Notes: generated from the letters alone by a model not told the origin. Shown: positions 54,017-62,720, counted from the stretch's first letter. The stretch: DNA of 64,000 nt from Chloroflexota bacterium (GCA_016860845.1 BOKF01000005.1:62001-126000); one strand, 5' to 3'. Numbers and translations are program-made.

Positions 54017-55282
54017 TCAACCAGACTGCTTCACCTGGCGACTATAGACATCCACCGCTTCCAGGATAGTATCAATCCGTTCCCGCAAGTCGCGCAATTC
54101 CTCCACCACTTCGCCGTAGCGGCTTGTTGTTGCCAAATCCTGAGTTAAACCCATTAAATCAGGTTCCTCTAGTTTGTTCAGAAAGCGGAGGGCAGCCTGG
54201 ACTTTGTTGCGAAATTGTTCAGCTCCTGCGGGGCGGCGGGCCGGCGGCAGGGATTTACGGGCCGGTAAGCGGGTGTTATCGGTCGTTTCGCTGCGGTTGA
54301 GCAGCTCAGCAACCAGGGCCTCGGTCGAGTCCATTAAAGGCTGGCGCGGCTCGTCCTCACTATCTTGAACTTCTCGCCACTGGACGAGCTTGTGTAGCGC
54401 CTCGACCTGCAAGTCAGGCCGGCCCTTCAATTTTTGCACAATCGGGCGGATAATTCGCTCACTCAGGCTGTGTTCGGCTACAAGATTTTGCGCCTCTGGA
54501 CTCAGATCGAGCACGCCTGTAATAAAGATACGATAACGTTTCGAGATTCTCAACGCCTCCTCGACCTGGCTCCACGGGACGAGGGTCGAAGCGGTGCCGG
54601 ATGCGGCAGGTGAACCATAGTTCACCCCGTTCGATTCGGTTTCATCAAGAATAGGTGAACCACGGTTCACCCCCGATAATTCATAGCGCAGTGCCCAAAG
54701 TCCGCGCGCCTTTTCAACAGCGTTGATGTCCTCGCGCATCAAATTCTCAATCAATTGATGGGCACGGATGCTGATACCGGCCTGGACCACGACTGCTTTA
54801 ATCTGGTCGGGGACAGAGACTTCGCTGCCTTCTCGGATGGTGCGTCCCTCGACAGAAAGTAGAACATGCGACCAGTAGCGTCGCTCCCCGGTGACCACCA
54901 CATACTCTACCCCTGGTGGCAGAGTCTCCTCAGAACGGACCTGTCGGACGGTAATAGGGTTGATGAGTCCATGCTGCGCAATGCTGTCAGCCAGACGGCG
55001 AAGTTCACGTATTGGCTTGGGTAGGGCCTCCGGATCGGTCTCATTCACTTGACTCAGCCAACCTTGCAGCGCCTCAGCCGGGGTGAGCCGGCCAGCAGCC
55101 AATGCCTGACTCAGAGAGGGGGGTAATATTCGGCGCGGCTGGTCTGAATCAGGGCGGATCGCGGCCAGGGGTAGGGTTGCCGGAACGTTCATTGGAGTGA
55201 TTGTCGTCTCCTCGACTTGTGTTCCGTAAGGATCAATTTGGCCGAAGAGAGTCTGGCTCAGACCGGTTTTCTTTTTAGCCAC
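54017..55282 (-). CDS. parB: ParB-like partition protein 1
   Basis: The 421-residue protein has a ParB N-domain: LAAIRPDSDQPRRILP near residue 38, HGLINPITVRQV near 93, VTGERRYW near 128 and LIENLMREDINAVEKARGLWALRYE near 178. A Gly/Ser-rich insert (about 205-240, with GVNRGSP and GVNYGSP) precedes the helix-turn-helix core (WSQVEEALRISKRYRIFITGVL, about 245). Compared with chromosomal ParB, the N-terminal extension and the insert are unusual, and GERRYW replaces the common GERRxRA. Its start overlaps the parA end by 8 bases. Two palindromes lie within the insert-coding DNA. Confidence 0.88.
   Translation of the reverse strand: MAKKKTGLSQTLFGQIDPYGTQVEETTITPMNVPATLPLAAIRPDSDQPRRILPPSLSQALAAGRLTPAEALQGWLSQVNETDPEALPKPIRELRRLADSIAQHGLINPITVRQVRSEETLPPGVEYVVVTGERRYWSHVLLSVEGRTIREGSEVSVPDQIKAVVVQAGISIRAHQLIENLMREDINAVEKARGLWALRYELSGVNRGSPILDETESNGVNYGSPAASGTASTLVPWSQVEEALRISKRYRIFITGVLDLSPEAQNLVAEHSLSERIIRPIVQKLKGRPDLQVEALHKLVQWREVQDSEDEPRQPLMDSTEALVAELLNRSETTDNTRLPARKSLPPARRPAGAEQFRNKVQAALRFLNKLEEPDLMGLTQDLATTSRYGEVVEELRDLRERIDTILEAVDVYSRQVKQSG
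54609..54671. repeat. Two palindromes inside parB1 (possible centromere sites)
   Basis: GGTGAACCATAGTTCACC (54609-54626) and GGTGAACCACGGTTCACC (54654-54671) share perfect 7-base arms GGTGAAC/GTTCACC around a 4-base centre, 45 bases apart. They encode GVNYGSP and GVNRGSP. The same arms recur only in the second parB in this window. They differ from the canonical chromosomal parS. Confidence 0.85.
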
Positions 55283-56078
55283 GGCGGATTACCTCCTTGA
55301 GCAGGTTAGCATAAGCTCGCGCGCTCTCGCCGCGTCCATCGTAGGCAAAGACGTCCTGACCGGCGGCATGGGCCTCCCCAATACTGACCCGGCGCGGGAT
55401 AGTGGGCAGCAGTAGCTCGCCAAAGGACTCGGCTAACTGCTCCTGAGTATCGCGGGTCAGAGCGGTCCGATCCACCATCGTCGGAATCACCCCGCTAATA
55501 CGCAGTGTTGGATTGGCTCGCTTGACCATCTCAATCGTTCGTTGCAGCAAGCGCAACCCGATCAAAGGGAAGAAACCCGGTTCCACCGGAATAATAACCT
55601 CGGTGGCGGCCATCAAGCCGTTGACTGTCAGCAACCCCAGGCTAGGCGGACAGTCAATGACCACGAAGTGATAGCGATCCAACACCGGTTCCAGGGCCTG
55701 GCGTAATTTTCGCTCGCGCTCGAAGGCCGGCACCAACTCCAGTTCAGCCCCGGCCAGTTCCAAATGGGCTGGTAAAACATCCAACGATGCTTCGGGAATA
55801 GGCAGGCTGGCGGCCAGAGTTACCGTGCGGATGGCCTGGGCGGCCTCGATATTGCCCATGATGACCTCATAAACAGTGTCCACCCCTGGCTGGCGGGGAC
55901 CTGCGGCAAAGGCAACCCCTAGAAAGACGGCGGTGGCATTGGCCTGGGGATCGGCGTCAATCAGTAAAACGCGCCGGCCATTGGCCACGCCGCGGGCAAG
56001 GCCGGCAGCCAGATTCACCGCTGTGGTTGTTTTTCCGGTACCACCTTTTTGATTGGCGATGGCAATCACTCGGGTCAT
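55275..56078 (-). CDS. parA: ParA-family partition ATPase
   Basis: The 267-residue ATPase has the deviant Walker A NQKGGTGKTTTAVNLA at residues 8-23, LLIDADPQANAT near 42, VVIDCPPSLGLLT near 133 and the nucleoid-binding C-terminal helix region. It lacks the long N-terminal DNA-binding domain of P1-type ParA, so it belongs to the short (type Ib-like or chromosomal Soj) kind. GGGAGA precedes ATG 56078. It is translated with parB through an 8-base overlap and should move ParB-DNA complexes along the nucleoid. Confidence 0.95.
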   Translation of the reverse strand: MTRVIAIANQKGGTGKTTTAVNLAAGLARGVANGRRVLLIDADPQANATAVFLGVAFAAGPRQPGVDTVYEVIMGNIEAAQAIRTVTLAASLPIPEASLDVLPAHLELAGAELELVPAFERERKLRQALEPVLDRYHFVVIDCPPSLGLLTVNGLMAATEVIIPVEPGFFPLIGLRLLQRTIEMVKRANPTLRISGVIPTMVDRTALTRDTQEQLAESFGELLLPTIPRRVSIGEAHAAGQDVFAYDGRGESARAYANLLKEVIRRG

Positions 56079-56104
56079 AATGATTTAATCTCCCTCTTTT
56101 GCTT

Positions 56105-56165
56105 CTTCTACTACCTCGAATTACTGAAAATTCAAGGGGTAGAAGGCAAACGACCGTAGTAGAAG
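56105..56165. repeat. Hairpin between parA and the FtsK-like gene
   Basis: CTTCTACTAC (56105-56114) pairs exactly with GTAGTAGAAG (56156-56165). It spans most of the 100-base gap before parA and may act on parA expression. Confidence 0.7.
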
Positions 56166-56178
56166 AGCCGGCCCAGCT

Positions 56179-57660
56179 CTAAAGTTCCCCTAATGCCCGC
56201 TTGCCGCGCTCTACCAAATCGCCGGCATAACGCCGCCCGTAAGCTTCCAGGCTGGCCGCGTTCCGGCTTAGACCTTCCTGCACCCGCCGCTTGAAGAGTT
56301 GATCTTTTTCCGCTGCCGATAAGGTTGGTATAGCCCGTTCGGTGACGGAGAGCAGCGGTCGTGAGGGCGGCATACTGGCAGAGTGTAACAGGGCGCGTAG
56401 CTCGCGTTTATCAATATACGGTGTCTGCACAATCGTCGGCATTTGGCCGGGCAGGTCAATTACCGCGCGTCCGGGCGGGAATGTGATGGCCTCAGGCGCA
56501 TCAATCAGCAGGCGGGCTTGACCTCGCTCGTTGGCGTGCAACTGCACTTTGCTGGCAAACTGCTGGCGATGATCGGTATCAATGGTTGTGCCTTTGGCGC
56601 TGGTCAGCATCAAAAATTGATAGACGCCAAACTTGCGCAGTTCCCAGGCGTGCTTCTTTAACGCGGCGCCAATCTCTTTGTTGCCCAGCAGTGCCGAGGC
56701 TTCTTCAACCACCACGACAATCGGGGGCAGGTAATGATCGGCCAGCCGGTTGTAATCGGCCAGGTCGTCGGCATCGTAGCGGGCAAACAGAGCCGAACGG
56801 AATTGGGTTGCCTCTTCATGAACTTCATAGAGGGCACTCAGGATTTCATCGGCCTGGCGCAGTAAGGGATAGCGCAGCCGGTCACACTGCTTAAAAGCAC
56901 TCAGGCCATGATCTTGCTGGTCAATGAGGACAAACTCCACCGCATCGGGGCAGGTGGCCAGTTGCGCCAGGATCGCACTGACGAAAACGGATTTGCCCCA
57001 ACCCGTCGAGGCGGCGACGATGGTGTGGAAAAGTTCATAGAGAGAAATCGTAACCGGAGCGGGCCGGCCCGCTTCGTCCAGGCGAACCCCCAGGACCAAG
57101 TTGTGCATATCTCCCCGCTGCTGGGGAATGAGGTCAGCCCAGCGGATCAGGGAAGGCAATTCGGAAGCAGGCAGGGGACCGGAATCCAGGGCCAGGGGGA
57201 GTTCTTCATCTCCTGGGGCTGATAGGGTGGGCCGGCGGCTTTGCTGCCAGGCTGCCCAGGAAGCGACTTCAAATTGGCTGGGCAGGGTCGTTTGGCCGTT
57301 AGCATAGAGGCGTTGATCCAGGTGAGCCGGTCGCCAATTAACCTCTTTATCCTGATCCCGGATAAAAACCTGTTCATCCCACTTGGCCTTAACAATCATC
57401 ACTTTCGACTCGCGCTCCGCGATCTGCCGCCGGGCCTGGGCCTCCAGGCGACGTTCCCGTTCCGCTCTGGCTCGTTCAAAAATAATCCAACTCCAAGTGA
57501 TAAGGGTCAGGACCAGCCCAGCCGCCAGGACATAGGTGACAAAGCGGATGGTAAATTTGATGGATGTCGCTAACTCGGCTCCCGCTACATAGACGATATA
57601 GCCACCCAATGTGGTCAAGACCCCCAGAATAACTACGGTTGAGAAAAGCTGCTTTTGCAT
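56179..57660 (-). CDS. FtsK/HerA-like membrane ATPase
   Basis: The 493-residue protein has two membrane helices (about 8-28 and 38-58) followed by a short coiled coil and an FtsK/SpoIIIE-type ATPase core. Walker A reads ASTGWGKSVFVSAIL near residue 216 (Ala in place of the first Gly), Walker B VVVVEEASALLG near 315 (Glu-Glu in place of Asp-Glu), then FGVYQFLMLTSAK near 353. It may pump or couple DNA at the membrane during segregation or transfer. It is upstream of parA in the same direction. A TATAAT-like -10 element lies on the minus strand at about 57724-57719. Confidence 0.83.
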   Translation of the reverse strand: MQKQLFSTVVILGVLTTLGGYIVYVAGAELATSIKFTIRFVTYVLAAGLVLTLITWSWIIFERARAERERRLEAQARRQIAERESKVMIVKAKWDEQVFIRDQDKEVNWRPAHLDQRLYANGQTTLPSQFEVASWAAWQQSRRPTLSAPGDEELPLALDSGPLPASELPSLIRWADLIPQQRGDMHNLVLGVRLDEAGRPAPVTISLYELFHTIVAASTGWGKSVFVSAILAQLATCPDAVEFVLIDQQDHGLSAFKQCDRLRYPLLRQADEILSALYEVHEEATQFRSALFARYDADDLADYNRLADHYLPPIVVVVEEASALLGNKEIGAALKKHAWELRKFGVYQFLMLTSAKGTTIDTDHRQQFASKVQLHANERGQARLLIDAPEAITFPPGRAVIDLPGQMPTIVQTPYIDKRELRALLHSASMPPSRPLLSVTERAIPTLSAAEKDQLFKRRVQEGLSRNAASLEAYGRRYAGDLVERGKRALGEL

Positions 57661-57814
57661 GGCTTAAGTTCCTGCCAGGCCATAAATGAGACGTTTGAGC
57701 GTCTTCTTTTCGGATTTTATTATAACACTAATTTTTCCAAATGTTGTATTACGGTCTTCTTAATTTTGATAATACTGCTTTTATGCTGGTTTATGGAGAA
57801 GCCAGTTACCAGGG

Positions 57815-57942
57815 TAACTAAATCGTGACTGTAGTGACTCGTATCTTACACAATTTTCACCTTCTTGTCAATAATTTCTTTTCCAAGAAGCCCTGTTTTG
57901 CGTAAAGCTTGGTCTTTTAGTAACCAAATCGTGACTATAGTG
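57815..57942. promoter_or_regulatory. Pair of direct repeats with an overlapping inverted repeat
   Basis: TAACTAAATCGTGACTGTAGTG (57815-57836, shown only as this short motif class) recurs at 57921-57942 with two changes and the shared core AAATCGTGACT-TAGTG. The second copy overlaps the inverted repeat ATAGTG (57937-57942) / CACTAT (57953-57958). The pair lies between the divergent FtsK-like and HTH-HEAT genes, so it may be an operator for one or both. The remaining 57661-58020 gap is AT-rich leader sequence. Confidence 0.6.
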
Positions 57943-58020
57943 TCCAAATTTGCACTATGAGATTGACAGTCGGGCTGTCTTCTATTATCATCTTTGGCAA
58001 GGAGTTTGCGCAAAGTCCGT

Positions 58021-59547
58021 ATGAGCCAGTTAGCCACGTTACTTAGAGAATTTTATGAACGCTCATCCTATAAATCTATTGCTGCCCTGGCTGAGGCGGC
58101 CAAGGAATATACCCCGCTGAGCGAATCGTACCTTAAGCGTATGCTTTTGGGTGACCGCTCGAATCCGGCCTATGATAAGCTGATGGCGATTGCCCGGGCC
58201 TTAGCTTTAAGACCAGAAGAGATTAATCGTCTCCTTGAGGCGGCCGGCTTTGCCCCTTTGCCAGGAGGGGAGTCTGTCACCCTGGCAGATCCTCATCTCC
58301 AGCAGTTAAACGAAGCTTTTAATCAATTGGCCCAAGCACCGGGCATTTCCCCGGAGGCGATACGCCTGGCAGTGCATACCGCCGCAATGGTTCTTGACGG
58401 TTATCGGTTGACTCACCTGACGGCACAAATGGGGACACCTGCTGAAATATCATCGCCAACAGGCCCTTCGTTGCCGTCAGATATGCCATCCCCGGCGGCG
58501 CTAAGACCTTTACCTGTGGCCTCACTTACCCCCGAGGAGGGCTTGATTGACGATCTATTGGGTGAGATTCTGGCCCGTGGTAGCGACGAGCATCCGTTGG
58601 GCGTGCTGTTTGAGTCGCTTGAAGCAGCGGCTCAACAGGACCGTTGGGAAATCAAGCGCCGTATTACCGAAGCCCTGCCCAAGCTGATCCAGTTGCAGCC
58701 CGATTCGGCCCTTCGCCTGGCCGACCGGCTGCGCAGTGATTACCATCCTGATTACCGAGCCGATATTCGCCGGCGGGTGGTCGAGGCGGTGCCGATGCTT
58801 TATCGTTACCGGCCAGAAGCAGTCTTACAACTATTGATCTACCGGCCCCAGGACGAAGTTTATACGGCTATGGCCACCGTTGAGGTTTTGCATGATCTGG
58901 AGAGCCAGGGGTTGATCAGTGCCACGACTGCCCACCCCTACCTAGCAGCTCTGCGGCTGGATGATCCAGTCCAGCAAGAGGCAATTGCTTATTTGCAGCA
59001 ACTGTTGCAGGAGACTCAGGCTCATCCCGAAGCGGCTCTGGCCAGTATGAACGCCAACCGGGCGCACCCGGAGCGGATCTTCCGCATCTGTATCTTGCGC
59101 GTCGCGCCCCGGCTGCTTAAGAGTCAAGCGGAAGCGGCGCTTGATTTGATTGCCTATTTCTTGCGCCGGAACGAAGCCGGTACACCGGCCGAGCATCAGA
59201 ACCTGCGTCGGCCTGTCTCCAAAGCATTGCCGGAAATGCTGAATCTGCTGCAAGGTCAAGCGTCAAAGATGCCAGAGCTTACCAGTAAAATTGGAACGAT
59301 TCTACAAGCCCTGGCCCTGGACCCGGACATCCACGTGCGGCGGGCCTTGGGTGACTCTCTGGATCGCCTGGCCAGTCTTAACGCCGAACTGGTAGTCAAG
59401 GTATTAGACCTATTGATTCAGGATCAAGATCCCTATGTGCGCCAGCGCGCCTGGCGAACGTTGTTACAGTTGGCCGATCTATACCCGGACCAGGCCAAAG
59501 AATATTACGCCCGGCTGCTCACCCCAGCTCATAAAAGTGGAGGTTAG
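58021..59547 (+). CDS. HTH protein with HEAT-repeat C-terminus
   Basis: The 508-residue protein has an N-terminal XRE-like helix-turn-helix (residues 1-70: SIAALAEAAKEYTPLSESYLKRML...YDKLMAIARALALRPEEINRLLEAAG), a proline-rich linker (about 145-170), and a helical HEAT-like array (about 175-500, such as PDSALRLADRLRSDYHP and DPYVRQRAWRTLLQLADLYPD). ATG 58021 is used, but AAGGAG lies 16 bases away; TTG at 57994 or 58006 would also fit the frame. The direct repeats upstream may be its target. It probably acts as a DNA-binding scaffold. Confidence 0.72.
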   Translation: MSQLATLLREFYERSSYKSIAALAEAAKEYTPLSESYLKRMLLGDRSNPAYDKLMAIARALALRPEEINRLLEAAGFAPLPGGESVTLADPHLQQLNEAFNQLAQAPGISPEAIRLAVHTAAMVLDGYRLTHLTAQMGTPAEISSPTGPSLPSDMPSPAALRPLPVASLTPEEGLIDDLLGEILARGSDEHPLGVLFESLEAAAQQDRWEIKRRITEALPKLIQLQPDSALRLADRLRSDYHPDYRADIRRRVVEAVPMLYRYRPEAVLQLLIYRPQDEVYTAMATVEVLHDLESQGLISATTAHPYLAALRLDDPVQQEAIAYLQQLLQETQAHPEAALASMNANRAHPERIFRICILRVAPRLLKSQAEAALDLIAYFLRRNEAGTPAEHQNLRRPVSKALPEMLNLLQGQASKMPELTSKIGTILQALALDPDIHVRRALGDSLDRLASLNAELVVKVLDLLIQDQDPYVRQRAWRTLLQLADLYPDQAKEYYARLLTPAHKSGG

Positions 59548-59548
59548 G

Positions 59549-59656
59549 TTGCCAGAAATGATTAAGCTGCTAAAATACCTGAGGATAGACCCTGATGGGT
59601 TCTTGATAGAAAAAACTGTGACGGTGGAAGCAGCCAAGAGAGGCAGCCAGTCATGA
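59549..59656 (+). CDS. Very small ORF coupled to the B12-radical SAM gene
   Basis: A 35-residue frame from TTG 59549 (or 32 residues from ATG 59558) reads LPEMIKLLKYLRIDPDGFLIEKTV...GSQS. GGAGG lies 6 bases before the TTG. Its stop overlaps the next start as ATGA, so it would be translated with the radical SAM gene. No family is recognised, and it has no Cys. It could be a peptide precursor, a leader peptide or chance. Confidence 0.4.
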   Translation: MPEMIKLLKYLRIDPDGFLIEKTVTVEAAKRGSQS

Positions 59657-60918
59657 ATGATCTGTTAATTTTTGTGATGGAAGGGTACAATCGCTATTCG
59701 ATCGCTGCCCTGGCCGGCATTCTTGATCAGGAGCGGCCGGATCTCCGCCTGGAATTCTGGCAAGGGCGGGCCGACTTGGGTGAGCGCGTCCGCCAGATGG
59801 CGACTCGACACCGGCGAGTCATCCTGGCTTTCTCCTTTATGTCGCCCCAGTTGCCTCAGATTCTCCCTGTGTTGGAGAGGTTGCTCCCTTTGCCGTCAAA
59901 TGTAACTCTCGTGGCTGGCGGCCCGCATGCCAGTGGGGAGCCGGAGAGCACGTTGCGGCTGGGATTTCAGGCAGTGGTGACCGGGGAAGGGGAGGTGACT
60001 TTTCCCCTGCTGCTGGACCGTATTTTAGCGGGTGAGACCTCGTTTGAGGGCTTAACCGGGATTGCCTACCTGGATAACACAGGTAAATTCATCCGCACCC
60101 GGCGCGGACCCTGGGTTGACCTGGATGCTTACCCTCCTTTTTCGATCAAGCACCGCAAGCTGGCGGCCATCGAAATTACGCGGGGCTGCCCCTGGGCTTG
60201 CAGCTTCTGCCAGACGCCTTTTTTTATGGGCGGCCGGATGCGCTACCGCAGCGTTGAGCAAATTCTCTACTGGTTGAAACAGGCACGGGAGGAAGTGGGG
60301 ATGTGTTATGCCCGCTTCATCAGCGCCGATTGCTTTTGTTATGGGTCGCCCGATGGCCGCCACCCCAATTTGGAACCGGTCGAACGTTTGGTCCACGCGG
60401 TAAGTGCCTTAATGGGCAAGGAGAATACCTTTTTCGGCTCGTTTCCCTCGGAAGTGCGGCCCGGCTCGGTCAGCAAGGAGGGCATGGCCCTGGTGACGAA
60501 ATATTGCGCCAATGATAACATTGTGATTGGGGCCCAATCAGGCTCGCCGCGGATGCTCCAACTCATTCATCGCGGCCATACGGTTGAAGAAGTGTTTGAA
60601 TCGACCGAAATTATTGTGGCGGCAGGGCTAAAGTGCATTGTTGATTTTATCTTTGGCCTGCCGGGAGAGACATCTGAAGATCGGGAGTTGACTGTGGCCG
60701 CTATTCGGCGCTTGACCAAAATGGGCGCGACTATCAACAGCCATTTCTTTTATCCTCTGCCGGGTACCCCGCTGGCCCATACTGTTGCCGGCGAACCAGA
60801 CCCCGAAGTATTGCTGTTCTTGGAGAATCTCACCTCTGAGCGGCAGGAGCTGGGTCGCTGGAAGGGCCGCCTCAAAACTCTGACCGCCATGGAGATGCTG
60901 CCCCTGGTTTCGGCTTAA
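59653..60918 (+). CDS. B12-binding domain radical SAM protein (MJ_1487-like)
   Basis: The 421-residue protein has a cobalamin-binding-like N-domain (residues 1-160, with FVMEGYNRYSIAALAGIL and VAGGPHASGEPE), then a radical SAM core with ITRGCPWACSFCQTPFFMGGRMRYRS near 175 (CX3CX2C cluster ligands), and FGLPGETSEDRE near 335. It has no DXHXXG cobalamin loop that I can see. It resembles the family of archaeal MJ_1487-type proteins with unknown substrate; the assignment is from memory. The first codon overlaps the stop of the small ORF, and the end faces the second parB. Confidence 0.8.
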   Translation: MNDLLIFVMEGYNRYSIAALAGILDQERPDLRLEFWQGRADLGERVRQMATRHRRVILAFSFMSPQLPQILPVLERLLPLPSNVTLVAGGPHASGEPESTLRLGFQAVVTGEGEVTFPLLLDRILAGETSFEGLTGIAYLDNTGKFIRTRRGPWVDLDAYPPFSIKHRKLAAIEITRGCPWACSFCQTPFFMGGRMRYRSVEQILYWLKQAREEVGMCYARFISADCFCYGSPDGRHPNLEPVERLVHAVSALMGKENTFFGSFPSEVRPGSVSKEGMALVTKYCANDNIVIGAQSGSPRMLQLIHRGHTVEEVFESTEIIVAAGLKCIVDFIFGLPGETSEDRELTVAAIRRLTKMGATINSHFFYPLPGTPLAHTVAGEPDPEVLLFLENLTSERQELGRWKGRLKTLTAMEMLPLVSA

Positions 60919-60990
60919 AGACACTTTAAGGTGGGATCATTCTTCCTTTGGCTTAGCAGCAAGCCATTAAAATGGCTGTCGAACCCAGTA

Positions 60991-62340
60991 TTAAATCTGG
61001 GGGGAATCCTCTGACTCGGGTTGGTTTGCCTCTCCTGTAGTTGAAGAAGTCAAGAGAGGCGGCCTTATTGTTGGGTCTACTGCTGGAGGGACGCTGGCAA
61101 GAATTGTGTCAATCTGCTCGCGCAGGTTGCGCAAATCGAGCATCACATCGGCGTAGTCACCGTACTGCAAAGCTTTGCTAAGCTCGGCTCGATCTGTTTT
61201 TTTTAGCCGGTTTAAAAAATCCAGGGTCTGGCGGACTTTATCTCGGAAGCGCACCACAGGGGCCGAAGAAACTGCCCGCAGTCGTTTCGGCGGGGGGATT
61301 TCAGATTCCGTCGTATCTCCAATTAATTCATCAATTAATAGTTTATCAACAAACTCTTTGACTGAAGCAGTAATAGACTGCTCAGGTCCTTCATCCTCCT
61401 CGGCGGTCTGCCACTCAACCAATTGTTGCAGGGCTTTGAGCTGTAACTCTGGTTTGCCTTTTAGCTTCTGAGTAATGGGACGAATAGTCATCTCAGCCAG
61501 ATTGTGGGCGACCACGAGCGCCTGAGCCGTCTCGCTCAGTTGCAGGACCGAAGTAACAAAAATACGGTAGCGTTTGGAGATGCCCAATGTCTCTTCGACC
61601 CTGGCCCAGGGCACGAGTGAAGGTGAACTATAGTTCACCGTGGAGGGAGAGAGTGGGGCAGGGGAGACCGGTAAACTCTCGTCTACCTTTTCCTCGTCCG
61701 TTTCCGGCGAAGTTGGCGGGGGTGAACTATAGTTCACCCCTGATAATTCATACCGTAGCGCCCACATCCCCTGGGCGCGTTCGACTGCATTGAGATCCTC
61801 CCGTAACAAATTCTCAATCAACTGGTGCGCCCTGATGGTAATCCCGGCCGGAGCTAAGCTGATTTTGATTTCGCTGGGACTGCCGGTAACTTCACCAGCC
61901 TGAATTTGTCTGCCCTCGCTTAAGAGATAGATATGAGCCCAGTAACGTCGCTCGCCTGTAACAATAAAATAGGCGATACCAGAGGGTACGGCTTCGTGGG
62001 CTGCGGGCTGACGAACTGAAATGGGGCTGATCAGGCCATGCTGTTCAATACTATGAGCCAGTCGTTTCAACTCACGCACATTCTGGCGGAGCGCCGGCTC
62101 CGCCGCTTCATTCTCAGCGCGCTGCAGCCACTCCTGGAGCGCCTCACGCTGTGACAGGTTGCCTTGGGAAAGGGCTTCGATAATGTCGTTGGGCAAGAGA
62201 CGGCGGGGCTGACCCGGGTCAGGTAGTATTACCTCTACAGACGCTACCACAGGAACTGTTTCCTGGAGGTTGGACTGCATGTCTGTGTTGACCCCTGAAA
62301 ATAGGGCTGATTTACTGGAAGCCGTTCGTTTTCTAGCCAT
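60991..62340 (-). CDS. ParB-like partition protein 2
   Basis: This 449-residue paralogue of parB1 has the matching stretches ILPDPGQPRRLLPNDI near 39, HGLISPISVRQP near 98, VTGERRYW near 130, LIENLLREDLNAVERAQGMWALRYE near 182 and WARVEETLGISKRYRIFVTSVL near 258. The insert between the two domains is longer (about 50 residues, GVNYSSPPPTSP...STVNYSSP). It has no partner parA next to it, so it may share the ParA encoded at 55275. The start at ATG 62340 has only a weak ribosome site (CAGG). Confidence 0.87.
   Translation of the reverse strand: MARKRTASSKSALFSGVNTDMQSNLQETVPVVASVEVILPDPGQPRRLLPNDIIEALSQGNLSQREALQEWLQRAENEAAEPALRQNVRELKRLAHSIEQHGLISPISVRQPAAHEAVPSGIAYFIVTGERRYWAHIYLLSEGRQIQAGEVTGSPSEIKISLAPAGITIRAHQLIENLLREDLNAVERAQGMWALRYELSGVNYSSPPPTSPETDEEKVDESLPVSPAPLSPSTVNYSSPSLVPWARVEETLGISKRYRIFVTSVLQLSETAQALVVAHNLAEMTIRPITQKLKGKPELQLKALQQLVEWQTAEEDEGPEQSITASVKEFVDKLLIDELIGDTTESEIPPPKRLRAVSSAPVVRFRDKVRQTLDFLNRLKKTDRAELSKALQYGDYADVMLDLRNLREQIDTILASVPPAVDPTIRPPLLTSSTTGEANQPESEDSPQI
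61622..61738. repeat. Two perfect palindromes inside parB2
   Basis: GGTGAACTATAGTTCACC occurs at 61622-61639 and again at 61721-61738, each an exact 18-bp palindrome with the same arms as the sites in parB1. They flank the DNA coding for the variable insert (encoded as VNYSSP at each end). Their spacing is 99 bases from start to start. Confidence 0.9.
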
Positions 62341-62720
62341 AGCCTGATAATCTTTATTGCTTAATTAATTACCTATTTATGTAGGATCTGAATTTAGAAG
62401 AGCTAAATTAAGGCCACTCAACCAATCGGAACGGTTACAAGTTTAAATAGTAAATAAATCTTTTAGGATTCTAGAGTATAATCAGAGTAAATCGGAAAAA
62501 ACTCGAATAATCGTTTCACGTTTGACTTTATACTTATGTCAATTACATGATAAAACAAATTTTATGAAAAGCAAAACTGTTACGCCGATAAAGGCCCAGG
62601 TAGAAATCATGGCTTAGACGGGAACGAGAAATGACTCTTCACTGTGATGCCATCTTCACCAAACGAATCAATCTACCTTAGTAAAATAGGGCAACTCCAA
62701 GAAAATAATTATCCAAAGTC

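Noticed and set aside
62511..62526. Partial match to canonical parS (GTTTCACGT)
   Set aside because: Only one half of the palindrome is present, and it is a single site.
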